From assembly GCF_000799715.1 (NCBI RefSeq), contig NZ_JUHG01000017.1:248001-312000 (forward strand): 64,000 nt of DNA. Reading direction: 5' to 3'. This DNA is from Martinezella rhizogenes. Its GTDB lineage: Bacteria; Pseudomonadota; Alphaproteobacteria; Rhizobiales; Rhizobiaceae. Both the position numbers and the translations under genes were made by a program. Shown here one piece after another: positions 33,632 to 42,002 of this stretch. Position 1 is the stretch's first letter; each line of letters begins with the position of its first letter. The notes below the pieces were generated by a model. It was not told the origin of the DNA. It made no database searches and saw only the letters and a list, made by a program, of their open reading frames with translations.

Positions 33632-34447
33632 ATGGCTGAAGGCGCAGACGATATCGTATCGCGACGGACGCGCGGCCTTGATCGTGCCTTTGAAATTCTT
33701 GAGTTTCTGCGCACCAGGCGTCAACCGATGCGCCCCAACGAGATCGCCGTCGAGATCGGCGCGCCGCGCTCGTCGATCTATGAACTCGTGAACCTTCTTC
33801 TGCGCCACGGCATGCTCGACTACCAGGGCGGTGATGGCCGGGTCTTCCTTGGCCGCAAGCTCTATTTCCTCGGCACGGCCTATGCGGATCAGTTCGATCT
33901 GATGCGCGAGTCCGATACCCTGTTGACGCGTCTTGCCGAGGAGACGCGCGAAACGGCGCAGATGTGCATGCTGGAAGGCAACAAATACACCGTCGCGATG
34001 ATGCGCGAGGGCATCCGTCCGTTCCGTATTTCCTCGAATGTCGGCGAGCTCGTTTCAATTCCGTGGACGGCATCCGGCCGTCTGCTGGTTTCCCACCTGA
34101 GCGATGCCGAGATACTCGATTTCATCCCGCCGGAGGACTTCGTCCTGCCGAACGGCAAGCAGCTCGACCCGAGCCGTTTCATCGGTGAAGTTCGCCAGGC
34201 ATCAATCGACGGCTATTTCACCTTCAACAGCGAGGTGGAAAACTTCACCCATTGCTTTGCCGCGCCGATCAAGCAGGAAGACGGGCGATGTATCGCAACG
34301 CTTTGCCTGGTGGCGCCGAAAGAGGATGGCTTGAGAAACCGGGAAAGCTATCTCGATAGCCTTCTTCGCGCCGTGGGCGAGATTTCGGAGCGGTTGGGCT
34401 TCAGCGTTTCCGACCGCGCTAACGTCAAGCAGGGCCGCTCGTCCTGA
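33632..34447 (+). CDS. IclR-family transcriptional regulator
   Basis: 271-residue IclR regulator. The N-terminal winged helix reads RGLDRAFEILEFLRTRRQPMRPNEIAVEIGAPRSSIYELVNLLLRHGML. The effector domain follows, with RLAEETRETAQMCMLEGNKYTVAMMREG, VSIPWTASGRLLVSHLSDAE and the acidic NSEVENFTHCFAAPI segment. ATG 33632 has GGAG 8 nt upstream; the adjacent TTG is ignored. It is the last gene of the transporter-RidA unit and is the likely repressor acting at the GTCCA-N6-TGGAC pair at 30028-30063. Confidence 0.9.
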   Translation: MAEGADDIVSRRTRGLDRAFEILEFLRTRRQPMRPNEIAVEIGAPRSSIYELVNLLLRHGMLDYQGGDGRVFLGRKLYFLGTAYADQFDLMRESDTLLTRLAEETRETAQMCMLEGNKYTVAMMREGIRPFRISSNVGELVSIPWTASGRLLVSHLSDAEILDFIPPEDFVLPNGKQLDPSRFIGEVRQASIDGYFTFNSEVENFTHCFAAPIKQEDGRCIATLCLVAPKEDGLRNRESYLDSLLRAVGEISERLGFSVSDRANVKQGRSS

Positions 34448-34584
34448 GCAAAAAAGCGCCGAAACTAGGCGCGCCCTACAACATTTCTTTGCAATTCGCC
34501 TGCTCTTGGCCACTTTTCGGCAAAAGGGGCGCCGCAATTGTGGTGTGAACTCTCACTTCAGACAAATGTCGAATGGAGAGAGCA

Positions 34585-35199
34585 ATGAGCATGCAGCAAA
34601 CCAAAGTGCCTGGTGCCGCAGGCGAACTGGCCCGAAAAGTTGGCGTCGGCCTCTTCGTCTGCGGAGTGACGGTTGCGGGACTATATGCGGTTGCTCGCAC
34701 GGAGGCGGAAACTCCGCTGATGTCGTCGATCGATATTGGCGGGCGCGGCGCGATCGAAGTTGCCGATGCCAGGAATTTTGCGACGGCGAATGATCTTCAG
34801 TCGGCCATCGACGCCAGCCCGACCGTGCTGCCAACGCCGATCTTCAGACCGGCTACCGCGAACAAGTCGGCGGCTGCGAAAGCCAGCACGCCGGTCAAGC
34901 GCGTTGCAGCCCATGCCAAGGTCACGAGTGTCAAAACTGTAGCCTCCTCGGATGTCACACAGTTCGACCGTTGCATGCCGCAATGCGATACGCGCGATCC
35001 GATGATCGTCGGATATTCCGAGGCGGATCAGCCGCCGCAGGATTTGCAGGAGCAGGCGCTTTATGTGCCCGAGCCGCCGGAGCATCGCTCGCCCGTGCAA
35101 GGCGTGCGCTATATCCTGGGCCGTGCCGCGGAGGCTCCGGCCTTTGCTGTCAGGAAAGGACGTGATGTGATTGATGGCGTGCGTCAATTCGAGTGGTAA
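34585..35199 (+). CDS. Membrane-anchored protein of unknown function
   Basis: 204-residue protein not recognised. Residues ~15-36 form one membrane helix (VGVGLFVCGVTVAGLYAVA). The remainder would be outside the membrane. It holds a Lys/Ala-rich stretch (ANKSAAAKASTPVKRVAAHAKVT), a short CMPQCDTRD motif with two cysteines, and a Pro/Glu-rich region ending in FAVRKGRDVIDGVRQFEW. The ATG at 34585 has GGAGAG just upstream and is preferred to the ATG at 34573. It is monocistronic and converges on the aldolase gene. Looks like a rhizobial lineage-specific protein. Confidence 0.65.
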   Translation: MSMQQTKVPGAAGELARKVGVGLFVCGVTVAGLYAVARTEAETPLMSSIDIGGRGAIEVADARNFATANDLQSAIDASPTVLPTPIFRPATANKSAAAKASTPVKRVAAHAKVTSVKTVASSDVTQFDRCMPQCDTRDPMIVGYSEADQPPQDLQEQALYVPEPPEHRSPVQGVRYILGRAAEAPAFAVRKGRDVIDGVRQFEW

Positions 35200-35257
35200 G
35201 GCCGCCGGCAAGACGGCCTGATAATCTGGTTCGCTGAAACGATCGGGTCGGAAGCGG

Positions 35258-35953
35258 TCAGGCTGGCTTTGGCCGCGCGATGTCATTGACGCCGTCGAGG
35301 TCCGGCGCTTGACCATAGCTCATATTCTTCATCTGCTGCAGCACGCGTTCCATCTCCTCATCCGGGAGGACCGGCGGTTCTCCGAGTGTCAAGGCCTGCA
35401 CGTAGAGCCGCGAAAGCGTCTCGACCTCGATGGCAAGCGCCAATGCCGATGGCAGGGTCTTGCCCAGCGAGATCTGGCCATGCTGGCCAAGCAGGCAGGC
35501 GAGGCGGTCCTGAAGGGCTTCCAGCGCATTGTCGGAGAGTGCCTGCGTGCCGAATGTCGCGTATTTCGCGCAGCGGATCGTGGTGCCACCGGCAATACCC
35601 GTCATGTAGTGGAAACTCGGGATCGTCTTGTGATGGCAGGCGAGCGTTGTCGCGTAGATCGAATGGCAATGCAGCACGACGTTGATGTCGTCGCGCGCGG
35701 CGAGGATATCGCGATGAAAGCGCCATTCAGACGACGGGCGACGGCGGCCTTCATAGGTGCCGTCAAAATTCATCTGCACAAGATCGTCGGGTTTCATCTC
35801 GTCATAGGGCAGTGAGGTCGGCGTGATCAGAAAGCCGCCGGGATTGCGGATCGAGACATTTCCGGCGGTTCCCTGATTGATGCCGCTCGCATTCATCTTG
35901 CGGCAGGTTTCAACCATGGCCTCCCGTTGGCGGCGATCGTCATAGTCCATCAT
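35258..35953 (-). CDS. Class II aldolase/adducin-family protein
   Basis: 231-residue class II aldolase. The zinc-site pattern VVLHCHSIYATTLACHH and the later GQHGQISLG match fuculose- or rhamnulose-phosphate aldolase-like proteins. The N-terminal ASGINQGTAGNVSIRNPGGFLITPTSLPYD is diagnostic. The start at 35953 has GGAGG 5 nt before it and overlaps the kinase stop by 14 nt. As last gene of the sugar operon, it should cleave the phosphorylated ketose made by the FGGY kinase. The actual substrate, for example a deoxy-ketose phosphate, is not determined. Confidence 0.88.
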   Translation of the reverse strand: MMDYDDRRQREAMVETCRKMNASGINQGTAGNVSIRNPGGFLITPTSLPYDEMKPDDLVQMNFDGTYEGRRRPSSEWRFHRDILAARDDINVVLHCHSIYATTLACHHKTIPSFHYMTGIAGGTTIRCAKYATFGTQALSDNALEALQDRLACLLGQHGQISLGKTLPSALALAIEVETLSRLYVQALTLGEPPVLPDEEMERVLQQMKNMSYGQAPDLDGVNDIARPKPA

Positions 35954-37331
35954 CTTGTCCTCCAGTTTGGGCCGCGCGCAGCCAGCGCTCTCGGTATTCA
36001 TCAAGGGTGGGGTGTAAAAAGGGTGTTGCCGCTTTCAGGGCCAAAGGGGCTGGCGCCTGCCGTGTCTCATGAGATGCCAGCAGGGCAGCACCCGTTGCCG
36101 TTCCATATCGATCGGCGTTGACGAACACGCGGCGGCCGGGATTGAGGGCGGCGATAAGCGCGCTGTAGAGCGGGTCGCGCACGAACGAGCCGTCCAGAAC
36201 CACCGTCGATGTTTGGACAAGCTGAAGGCATCTGTCCGTCAGAAGGGCGGCGTAGAGCAGGGCGAGCGCATGGCGCAGGTCACCATGGTCGGCAAGCGGA
36301 CCTGTGAGCCGACCCTTTCGCGATGTTCCCGGAAACAGGCCGTCATCGCTGCCGAAGGAAGGGAGCGCCATGGTGCGCGTCTCGATCAGGCGCGCGAGGC
36401 TGTCCTCCGTCGTTGGGCGGTCGTCCTCGCCCGCCACCATCGCGAACTCGCGGCCGCCCATGGTCAGCATGCCGGAAAGGGGTCTCGCTTCCACGTCGGC
36501 ATTGCAGCAAAGACCGGCGCGCTCGACATCGAAATCAGGACCGGAGCGATCGCTGATCGCCACGATCCAGGTGCCGGTCGAGACGACGGTGACATCGTGC
36601 AGGCCGGCCGCCTGATACTGATAGAAGTTCGCCGAGGAGTCATGGATGCCGCACAGGATCGCCGTCGTCGGTTTCACGCCCGTCCGTCTAGAAATCTCAG
36701 GCTTGATATCGGCAAGCCTCGACCATGCCGGTCGTAGCGGCGGGATTAGCCGCTCCCAGCTCCTTGCCTCGACCAGCCTCGCCGGTCTGGCGTCTGCCGA
36801 GCACCAGAGATGCGATTGCGCCGCCAGGCTTGTCACTTCGGAGGTGGCGACGCCTGAGAGCCGCCAGGCCCAATATTGCGGAATGGCGAGAAAATGCCGC
36901 GCTTGTGCAAAGACATCCGGCCAACCGCGCTCCAGCCAAAGCATCTGTCGGGCAAGATGGGCGGCGCCCAGCATGACCGCGCTGCCTCGCTCGCGAAACG
37001 ATCCCGCGATCTCTCGATATTCCCGATCGATCTCCGCAGGGACCGCCTGCTCGTAGTCGATCATCGGCATGGCCGGCCCGTCGTCATCGACCAGTACCCC
37101 GCCAGAGCCATGTGCGGTGCAGACGACGGCGGTTATGTCATGGCGGTTGGCCAATGTGGCGAGCCCATCGAGCAGCCAGGCTTCAATGGCGGCAAGGTCA
37201 TGATGACGATAGGGCGGACCGTCATGAACGGTATTGGGTGTCGATAATGTCTCGATCAGCCCGCCGGCCTCGTTGGTGACCGAGAGCTTGATGTTCGTCT
37301 TGCCGGTATCGAAAACGGCAATGGTTTTCAT
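35940..37331 (-). CDS. FGGY-family carbohydrate kinase
   Basis: 463-residue sugar kinase. The N-terminal phosphate-binding motif IAVFDTGKTNIKLSV opens the first FGGY domain. GGVLVDDDGPAMPMIDYEQ and the catalytic-type GIHDSSANFYQYQAAGLHDVTVVSTGTWIVA lie mid-protein, and the C-terminal domain has VVLDGSFVRDPLYSALIAAL. The ATG at 37331 overlaps the permease stop as ATGA; the open frame continues far upstream within the permease but that part is not a protein. Relatives are rhamnulo-, fuculo- and Lsr-type kinases. It should phosphorylate the sugar brought in by this operon's transporter. Confidence 0.9.
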   Translation of the reverse strand: MKTIAVFDTGKTNIKLSVTNEAGGLIETLSTPNTVHDGPPYRHHDLAAIEAWLLDGLATLANRHDITAVVCTAHGSGGVLVDDDGPAMPMIDYEQAVPAEIDREYREIAGSFRERGSAVMLGAAHLARQMLWLERGWPDVFAQARHFLAIPQYWAWRLSGVATSEVTSLAAQSHLWCSADARPARLVEARSWERLIPPLRPAWSRLADIKPEISRRTGVKPTTAILCGIHDSSANFYQYQAAGLHDVTVVSTGTWIVAISDRSGPDFDVERAGLCCNADVEARPLSGMLTMGGREFAMVAGEDDRPTTEDSLARLIETRTMALPSFGSDDGLFPGTSRKGRLTGPLADHGDLRHALALLYAALLTDRCLQLVQTSTVVLDGSFVRDPLYSALIAALNPGRRVFVNADRYGTATGAALLASHETRQAPAPLALKAATPFLHPTLDEYRERWLRAAQTGGQDDGL

Positions 37332-38374
37332 GGGCGGTCCGCTCGTTTGTTGCGTGGCCCGAAAAAGAAGGTGAGGTACGGATAGACTGTCTGCACGGCC
37401 ATCACGAGAATGAGGATGAGGCCCCAGATGGCCGTCGTCAGATAGGGGCTGATGCCGAGCTGGTTGAAGCCGGAGGAGATGATCTGCAGGATGGCAAGCG
37501 CAATCATCAGCCCGGAGACCTTGCCGAAGCCCCCGAAGGGATCGACGCCGCCCAGCACGGCCGCGAGGATGGTCACGAGCAGGTAGGATTGCGAATAGTC
37601 GGCGCTTGCCGAATTGAAGACGGCAAGCGTGACGGCGGCGGCCACGAAGCAGAGTACGCTCGACATGGTATAGACGCCGACCAGAACCCGTCTTGTATCG
37701 ATCGCGGAAAAACGGGCAGCTTCCATGTTGGAGCCGATCATGGCGCAACTGATGCCGAACGGCGTCTTGCGAAGGATGATGCCGACGATCACGGCGACGA
37801 CGACCAGCAGGATGAATGTCACCGGTATCCCTGCGATCACCGAATTGCCGGCGACCGAATAGGATTGCGGAAAGCCGGAGAGGGCCTCGCCGCGCGTCAT
37901 GTAAATGCTGATCCCGTCGATCAGGGACTTTGTGCCGAGCGTGACGAGAATGGGATGGACGCCGGTATAGGCGACGATCGTGCCGGTCACGACGCCGATC
38001 ACGAGCGCGAGAATGAGGCCGGCCAGAAGTGCCAGAAGAACGACGCCGAGGACTTCGGCCGAAGACGAATCCGCTGTCGTCATGCTGCGCATGATCCAGG
38101 CCATCAGCAGGGCGCATTGATTGGTCGTCGCGATGATCGCCAGGTTGAGGCCGCCGGTGATGAGCGGTACGACCATTGCCAGCGAAAGAAGCCCGAGAAT
38201 GGGCAATTGCACCGCGAAGGAATTCAAGGTGCCCCAGCTCGCAAAGCCAGGGATCGTCAGCGAGAACGCGATGACCAGTGCCAGCAACAGCCCCAGCAAG
38301 CCGGGCTTGCCGTCCCGTATCCTCGCGACAAGGGCGGACAGGTTGTCGGTCGGGGAATGGGTCGAGTCAGCCAT
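37328..38374 (-). CDS. RbsC-type sugar ABC permease 2
   Basis: 348-residue permease of the RbsC/LsrD class with about 8-10 helices. Family marks are ITGGLNLAIIATTNQCALLMAW, AYTGVHPILVTLGTKSLIDGISIYMTRGEAL and AVLGGVDPFGGFGKVSGLMIAL. The ATG at 38374 overlaps the first permease by 8 nt and has GGAG 9 nt upstream; an ATG three codons earlier lies right against that site. The end overlaps the kinase start by 4 nt. Confidence 0.9.
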   Translation of the reverse strand: MADSTHSPTDNLSALVARIRDGKPGLLGLLLALVIAFSLTIPGFASWGTLNSFAVQLPILGLLSLAMVVPLITGGLNLAIIATTNQCALLMAWIMRSMTTADSSSAEVLGVVLLALLAGLILALVIGVVTGTIVAYTGVHPILVTLGTKSLIDGISIYMTRGEALSGFPQSYSVAGNSVIAGIPVTFILLVVVAVIVGIILRKTPFGISCAMIGSNMEAARFSAIDTRRVLVGVYTMSSVLCFVAAAVTLAVFNSASADYSQSYLLVTILAAVLGGVDPFGGFGKVSGLMIALAILQIISSGFNQLGISPYLTTAIWGLILILVMAVQTVYPYLTFFFGPRNKRADRP

Positions 38375-39380
38375 GGGCCACATCTCCTATCGGATTGAGG
38401 CGGCGGCGCTTGCGCGCGCTGATCACCGTGATCGAGGTGGAGATCAGGATCGTCAGGCCGATCACAATCTGGAAGAAGTAGGAGGAGACGCCGAGAAGGT
38501 TTAGGCCGTTCTGCAGGATGGCGAGCAGCACGATGCCGAGCAGCACGCCCGGCACCGTGCCGATGCCGCCGGTCAGGCTGGCACCGCCGAGCACGGCGGC
38601 CGACAGGACGGAAAGCTCGGTATTGTACATGGCGTTGGGCACGCTTTCGCCGACGCGATGCGCCTGCAACAAGCCGCCGACCGCAGCCATGAAGCCGAGG
38701 AACCCGTAGGCGATGAATTGTAGCTTGGCGATATTGACGCCGATGCGGCGGGCGGCCTCCGGATTGCCCCCCATCGTATAAAGCTGCCGTCCGGTTTTCG
38801 TCCGGGTCATGAAGAACCAGGTAAACAGCGTTGCCGCCAGCATCACGACGATCGGCAGAGTGATGCGCGTCAGGTCGCCATTCGGCGCCTCGTGCTCCCA
38901 GAACACGATGCGCTCGGTCCACCAGTCCGGTAGGGTGTAGATGGATTTCCCTTGTGAGAAATACATCAGCAGCGAGAACGACACGCTCATCATGGCGATG
39001 GTCGCGATGATCGAGGTGATGCGGATGAAGTGGATCAGCAGCGCGTTGATGCAGCCGAGCAGGATGCCGACCGATAGACCGAGACCGACGCAGGCGAAGG
39101 GCGGCAATCCCGATTGCGTCGCCAGAAGTGCTGTCACATATTGGGCGACCGATGCCGTTGCCGCGAAGGAGATGTCGATGCCGCCGGAGACCAGCACGAC
39201 GAAAAGCCCCATCGCCATGATCGACTGGACGCTATAGGTCTCCAGCAGGTCGACGACATTGGCCAGAGTGAGGAAACCCGGCGCCGTCGCGCTGAGCGCG
39301 ATGACGGCGAGGATGATCACCAAGGCGAGCCAGACCTCGGGACGGCGCTGCAGCTTTCTGATGTCCGGCATCTCAGGCAT
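38367..39380 (-). CDS. RbsC-type sugar ABC permease 1
   Basis: 337-residue permease. It has VLVSGGIDISFAATASVAQYVTALLA (the conserved GGIDLSV-type region), GRQLYTMGGNPEAARRIGVNIAKLQFIAYGFLGFMAAVGG and AVLGGASLTGGIGTVPGVLLGIVLLAILQNGLNLLG. The ATG at 39380 overlaps the ATPase stop by 8 nt and has GAGGAG upstream. The two permeases differ considerably, suggesting a heterodimeric pore as in Lsr (LsrC/LsrD) and Rha systems rather than the RbsC homodimer. Confidence 0.9.
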   Translation of the reverse strand: MPEMPDIRKLQRRPEVWLALVIILAVIALSATAPGFLTLANVVDLLETYSVQSIMAMGLFVVLVSGGIDISFAATASVAQYVTALLATQSGLPPFACVGLGLSVGILLGCINALLIHFIRITSIIATIAMMSVSFSLLMYFSQGKSIYTLPDWWTERIVFWEHEAPNGDLTRITLPIVVMLAATLFTWFFMTRTKTGRQLYTMGGNPEAARRIGVNIAKLQFIAYGFLGFMAAVGGLLQAHRVGESVPNAMYNTELSVLSAAVLGGASLTGGIGTVPGVLLGIVLLAILQNGLNLLGVSSYFFQIVIGLTILISTSITVISARKRRRLNPIGDVAHG

Positions 39381-40866
39381 AGATTTTCTCCTCGAACTCA
39401 TGTTCGCTGGTCTGGCCGGGCACGACCTCGCCAACGATGCGGCCGGCGCGCATGTGCAGGACGCGGTCGCAGGTCGCGTAGACCTCGGCGACTTCATCGG
39501 AAATGATCAGGATGCCGACGCCCTGCCGGGCGAGGTCGGCGACGACCTTGTAGATGCCTTGCTTGTTCTTGATGTCGACACCCACCGTCGGACTGTCGAG
39601 GATCAGGATCTTGGGCTTTGCCGCCAGCCATTTCGCCAGGACCACGCGCTGCTGATTGCCGCCGGACAATGTTCCGACGGGCCTGTCGAGACCGGGTATC
39701 TTGATCGCCAGGCGGTTCACCCATTCGGTGGCAAGCGTGCGACGGCTGCGGTCCGGGATCAGACCCAGCCGCCCACGCAGGCTCTTCAGCACTGCCAGTA
39801 TGAGGTTATCGCCGATCGATTGGCGGAGAATGACGCCGAGGCTCAGGCGGTCTTCCGAGACATAGGCGATGCCGGCGCGCACGGCATCGCGGTTCGAGCG
39901 CAGCGATAGCTTGCGGCCATCAAGCGTCATCGTGCCGCTATCCGGTCGGGTCATGCCGAAAAGGCTGAGCGCAAGTTCGGTTCGCCCGGCGCCCAACAGG
40001 CCGGTTATCCCTAGTACTTCGCCCTGCCGGATGGTGAAACTGATGTCCTTGTATTCGCCACGGCGGCTGAGCGAGGAGACCTCGAGCAACGGCTTGCTCG
40101 ATGACATGTCGCGGGCGACGACGGATTGGAAAATATCGATCCCGGTCATCAGATGCCCGATGCGACGCTGATCGACTTCGGATGCCGGATAGGTCCCCAC
40201 CTTGCGTCCGTCGCGCATGACCGTGACGCGCTCGGCAATCTCGACGATCTCATCCAGCCGGTGTGAGACGAAGACCACGGCGATGCCATCGGCCTTCAGG
40301 CGGGTGACAATGGCGAGCAACCGCTTGACCTCGCTGCGTGTGAGCGATGCCGTCGGCTCGTCCATGAAGATCAGCCGCGCTTCAGCGGCAATGCCACGGC
40401 AGATCGCGACGATCTGCCTTTCGGCGACCGACAGGTCGGCGACTGCGGCATCCGGATCGAGATGAAAATCCAGCCGTTTCAATGCCGAAAGCGCGAGCCT
40501 CCTCATGCCGGCATAGGAAACGGGCCGAAGATCGCTTTTCAGATGGCTTTCGATGGCGATGTTTTCGGCGACGCTGAGGTTGGGGAACAGCGACAGGTCC
40601 TGGAATATGACCTGAATGCCGAGCGCGCGCGCTGAAGACGGAGTGAGTGGCAGAACGGATTTGCCTGATATCTCGATCTCGCCTGATGTCGGTGGATGCA
40701 CGCCGGCCACCGTCTTGATCAGGGTGGACTTGCCGCAGCCGTTTTCGCCGACCAGGCAATGGATCTCACCCGCCCGGACCTCCCAATCGATATCGTCGAG
40801 CGCCAACACGCCGCCGAAGCGCTTGGTGATCTTGCTGAGACGTAAAAATGGATCCTGTGCACTCAT
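39373..40866 (-). CDS. RbsA-type sugar ABC ATPase (two nucleotide-binding domains)
   Basis: 497-residue tandem ATPase. Domain 1 has Walker A GENGCGKST, signature-like LSVAERQIVAICRG and Walker B LIFMDEPTASLTRSE. Domain 2 has GLLGAGRTELALSLFG in the Walker A position, LSGGNQQRVVLAKW and ILILDSPTVGVDIKNKQG. The usual catalytic Glu of Walker B is Ser in domain 2, so only domain 1 may hydrolyse ATP efficiently; this substitution recurs in some sugar ATPases. It is separated from the binding-protein gene by 100 bases holding two hairpins. Confidence 0.9.
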   Translation of the reverse strand: MSAQDPFLRLSKITKRFGGVLALDDIDWEVRAGEIHCLVGENGCGKSTLIKTVAGVHPPTSGEIEISGKSVLPLTPSSARALGIQVIFQDLSLFPNLSVAENIAIESHLKSDLRPVSYAGMRRLALSALKRLDFHLDPDAAVADLSVAERQIVAICRGIAAEARLIFMDEPTASLTRSEVKRLLAIVTRLKADGIAVVFVSHRLDEIVEIAERVTVMRDGRKVGTYPASEVDQRRIGHLMTGIDIFQSVVARDMSSSKPLLEVSSLSRRGEYKDISFTIRQGEVLGITGLLGAGRTELALSLFGMTRPDSGTMTLDGRKLSLRSNRDAVRAGIAYVSEDRLSLGVILRQSIGDNLILAVLKSLRGRLGLIPDRSRRTLATEWVNRLAIKIPGLDRPVGTLSGGNQQRVVLAKWLAAKPKILILDSPTVGVDIKNKQGIYKVVADLARQGVGILIISDEVAEVYATCDRVLHMRAGRIVGEVVPGQTSEHEFEEKIYA

Positions 40867-40910
40867 CGGAAAGTCCCATGTTCGGCTTGATCATCGCGAG
40901 AAGGACACCG

Positions 40911-40938
40911 GCCGGAGGAGCGTTGAAACCCCTCCGGC
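40911..40938 (-). terminator. Hairpin between binding-protein and ATPase genes (2)
   Basis: GCCGGAGG (40911-40918) and CCTCCGGC (40931-40938) form a perfect 8-bp stem with a 12-base loop. It is the second hairpin met when transcribing from the binding-protein gene. Confidence 0.55.
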
Positions 40939-40943
40939 GGCGT

Positions 40944-40961
40944 CGCCTTCTTGGCAAGGCG
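40944..40961 (-). terminator. Hairpin between binding-protein and ATPase genes (1)
   Basis: CGCCTT (40944-40949) and AAGGCG (40956-40961) form a 6-bp stem six bases after the binding-protein stop. With its neighbour it probably limits transcription into the ATPase gene. Confidence 0.5.
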
Positions 40962-40966
40962 GGGGC

Positions 40967-41977
40967 TTAAAGCCCCAGATCTGCCAATCGCTGGATGTTT
41001 TCCTTGTCCAGGGACTCGAGCTTTTGTGCCTGGATCAGGCGCTTTTCGGGGAAGACCTTGACGGGTCCGACCTCGACGAGTTCCATGCCGTCGGTGATCT
41101 CCTTGCCGGCCGCGAGCAAGGTCGCGAGCTGCACGAAGACTTGGCCCGCGATCAGCGGATTCCAGATATAGCCGCCGCGGATCACGCCGCTTTTGACATA
41201 TTTGATCCCCTGGCCGGGCGAGAAGCCGCCAACGAGCACGATGGACTTCGCCTTGCCGCGATCGTCCAGCACCTTCGCGGCGCCGATCGGCCCTTGCGAT
41301 CCGAAGGTCAGGATACCCTTCAGATCGGGATGGGCACGCAGTTGGTCCTGCGTCGTCTTGATCGAGTCATCGAGGCTTTCGGCAACGCCGAAGCGGTCGC
41401 CGAGCATCTCCATCTTCGGATATTTCTTCTTCTGGTAGGCAATCGCCGCGTCGGCCCAGGCATTGTGCAGCGGCACGGTCAGCGAGCCGACATAGACGAT
41501 GTACTTGCCTTCCTCCTTCATCTCCTTGGCGAGCAGATCCATATGCTGTTCGCCGTAGGCCTCGACGGTGGTCAGCTCGAAGTCCCAATCATTGTTCTTC
41601 TGGTTGGGGCTTTCATGCGAGATCACCTTGATGCCGGCAGCCTTGGCCTTGCCGAGCACCGGCTCCAGGGCGGCCGCGTCGTTCGGCACCACGCCGATGA
41701 CGTCCACCTTGCGGGCGATCAGATCCTCGATGGCGCGGACCTGCTGGGCAGCGTCGGCCTGTGTCGGGCCGATCATCCATGCATTCGCCTTGAGGGCCTG
41801 GGATTCCTTCTTGATGCCCATCTCCATGGCGTTGAACCACGGGATGCCGCCGATCTTCACTACGATGCCGGCCTGAACCTGCTTTGCCTGCGCCAACGTC
41901 AGGTTCGGCAAGCCGAAGACCCCTGCCACGGCTCCGCCGGTCAGCGTGCCGAGTAGACTGCGTCTTGAAATTTCCAT
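40967..41977 (-). CDS. LsrB/RhaS-like sugar-binding protein
   Basis: 336-residue periplasmic binding protein. The N-terminus MEISRRSLLGTLTGGAVAGVF has a twin-arginine-type motif, so export by Tat is possible, with cleavage near LAQA. The mature part follows the LsrB/RhaS pattern: VKIGGIPWFNAMEMGIKKESQAL, GPTQADAAQQVRAIEDLIARKVDVIGVVPNDAAALEPVL and VGGFSPGQGIKYVKSGVI. The start at 41977 has a GGAGGAGGAG site. The ligand is probably a rhamnose-like deoxysugar or a related ketose. An AI-2-like ligand is also conceivable given the family. Confidence 0.88.
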   Translation of the reverse strand: MEISRRSLLGTLTGGAVAGVFGLPNLTLAQAKQVQAGIVVKIGGIPWFNAMEMGIKKESQALKANAWMIGPTQADAAQQVRAIEDLIARKVDVIGVVPNDAAALEPVLGKAKAAGIKVISHESPNQKNNDWDFELTTVEAYGEQHMDLLAKEMKEEGKYIVYVGSLTVPLHNAWADAAIAYQKKKYPKMEMLGDRFGVAESLDDSIKTTQDQLRAHPDLKGILTFGSQGPIGAAKVLDDRGKAKSIVLVGGFSPGQGIKYVKSGVIRGGYIWNPLIAGQVFVQLATLLAAGKEITDGMELVEVGPVKVFPEKRLIQAQKLESLDKENIQRLADLGL

Positions 41978-42002
41978 GATGTTCTCCTCCTCCGTTTTAT
42001 TT

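Noticed and set aside
37332..38117. N-terminal extension of the FGGY kinase frame into the permease gene
   Set aside because: The frame stays open but the translation is Arg/His-rich and unlike any protein. The ATGA overlap at 37328-37331 and the motif FDTGKTNIK right after it mark the real start.
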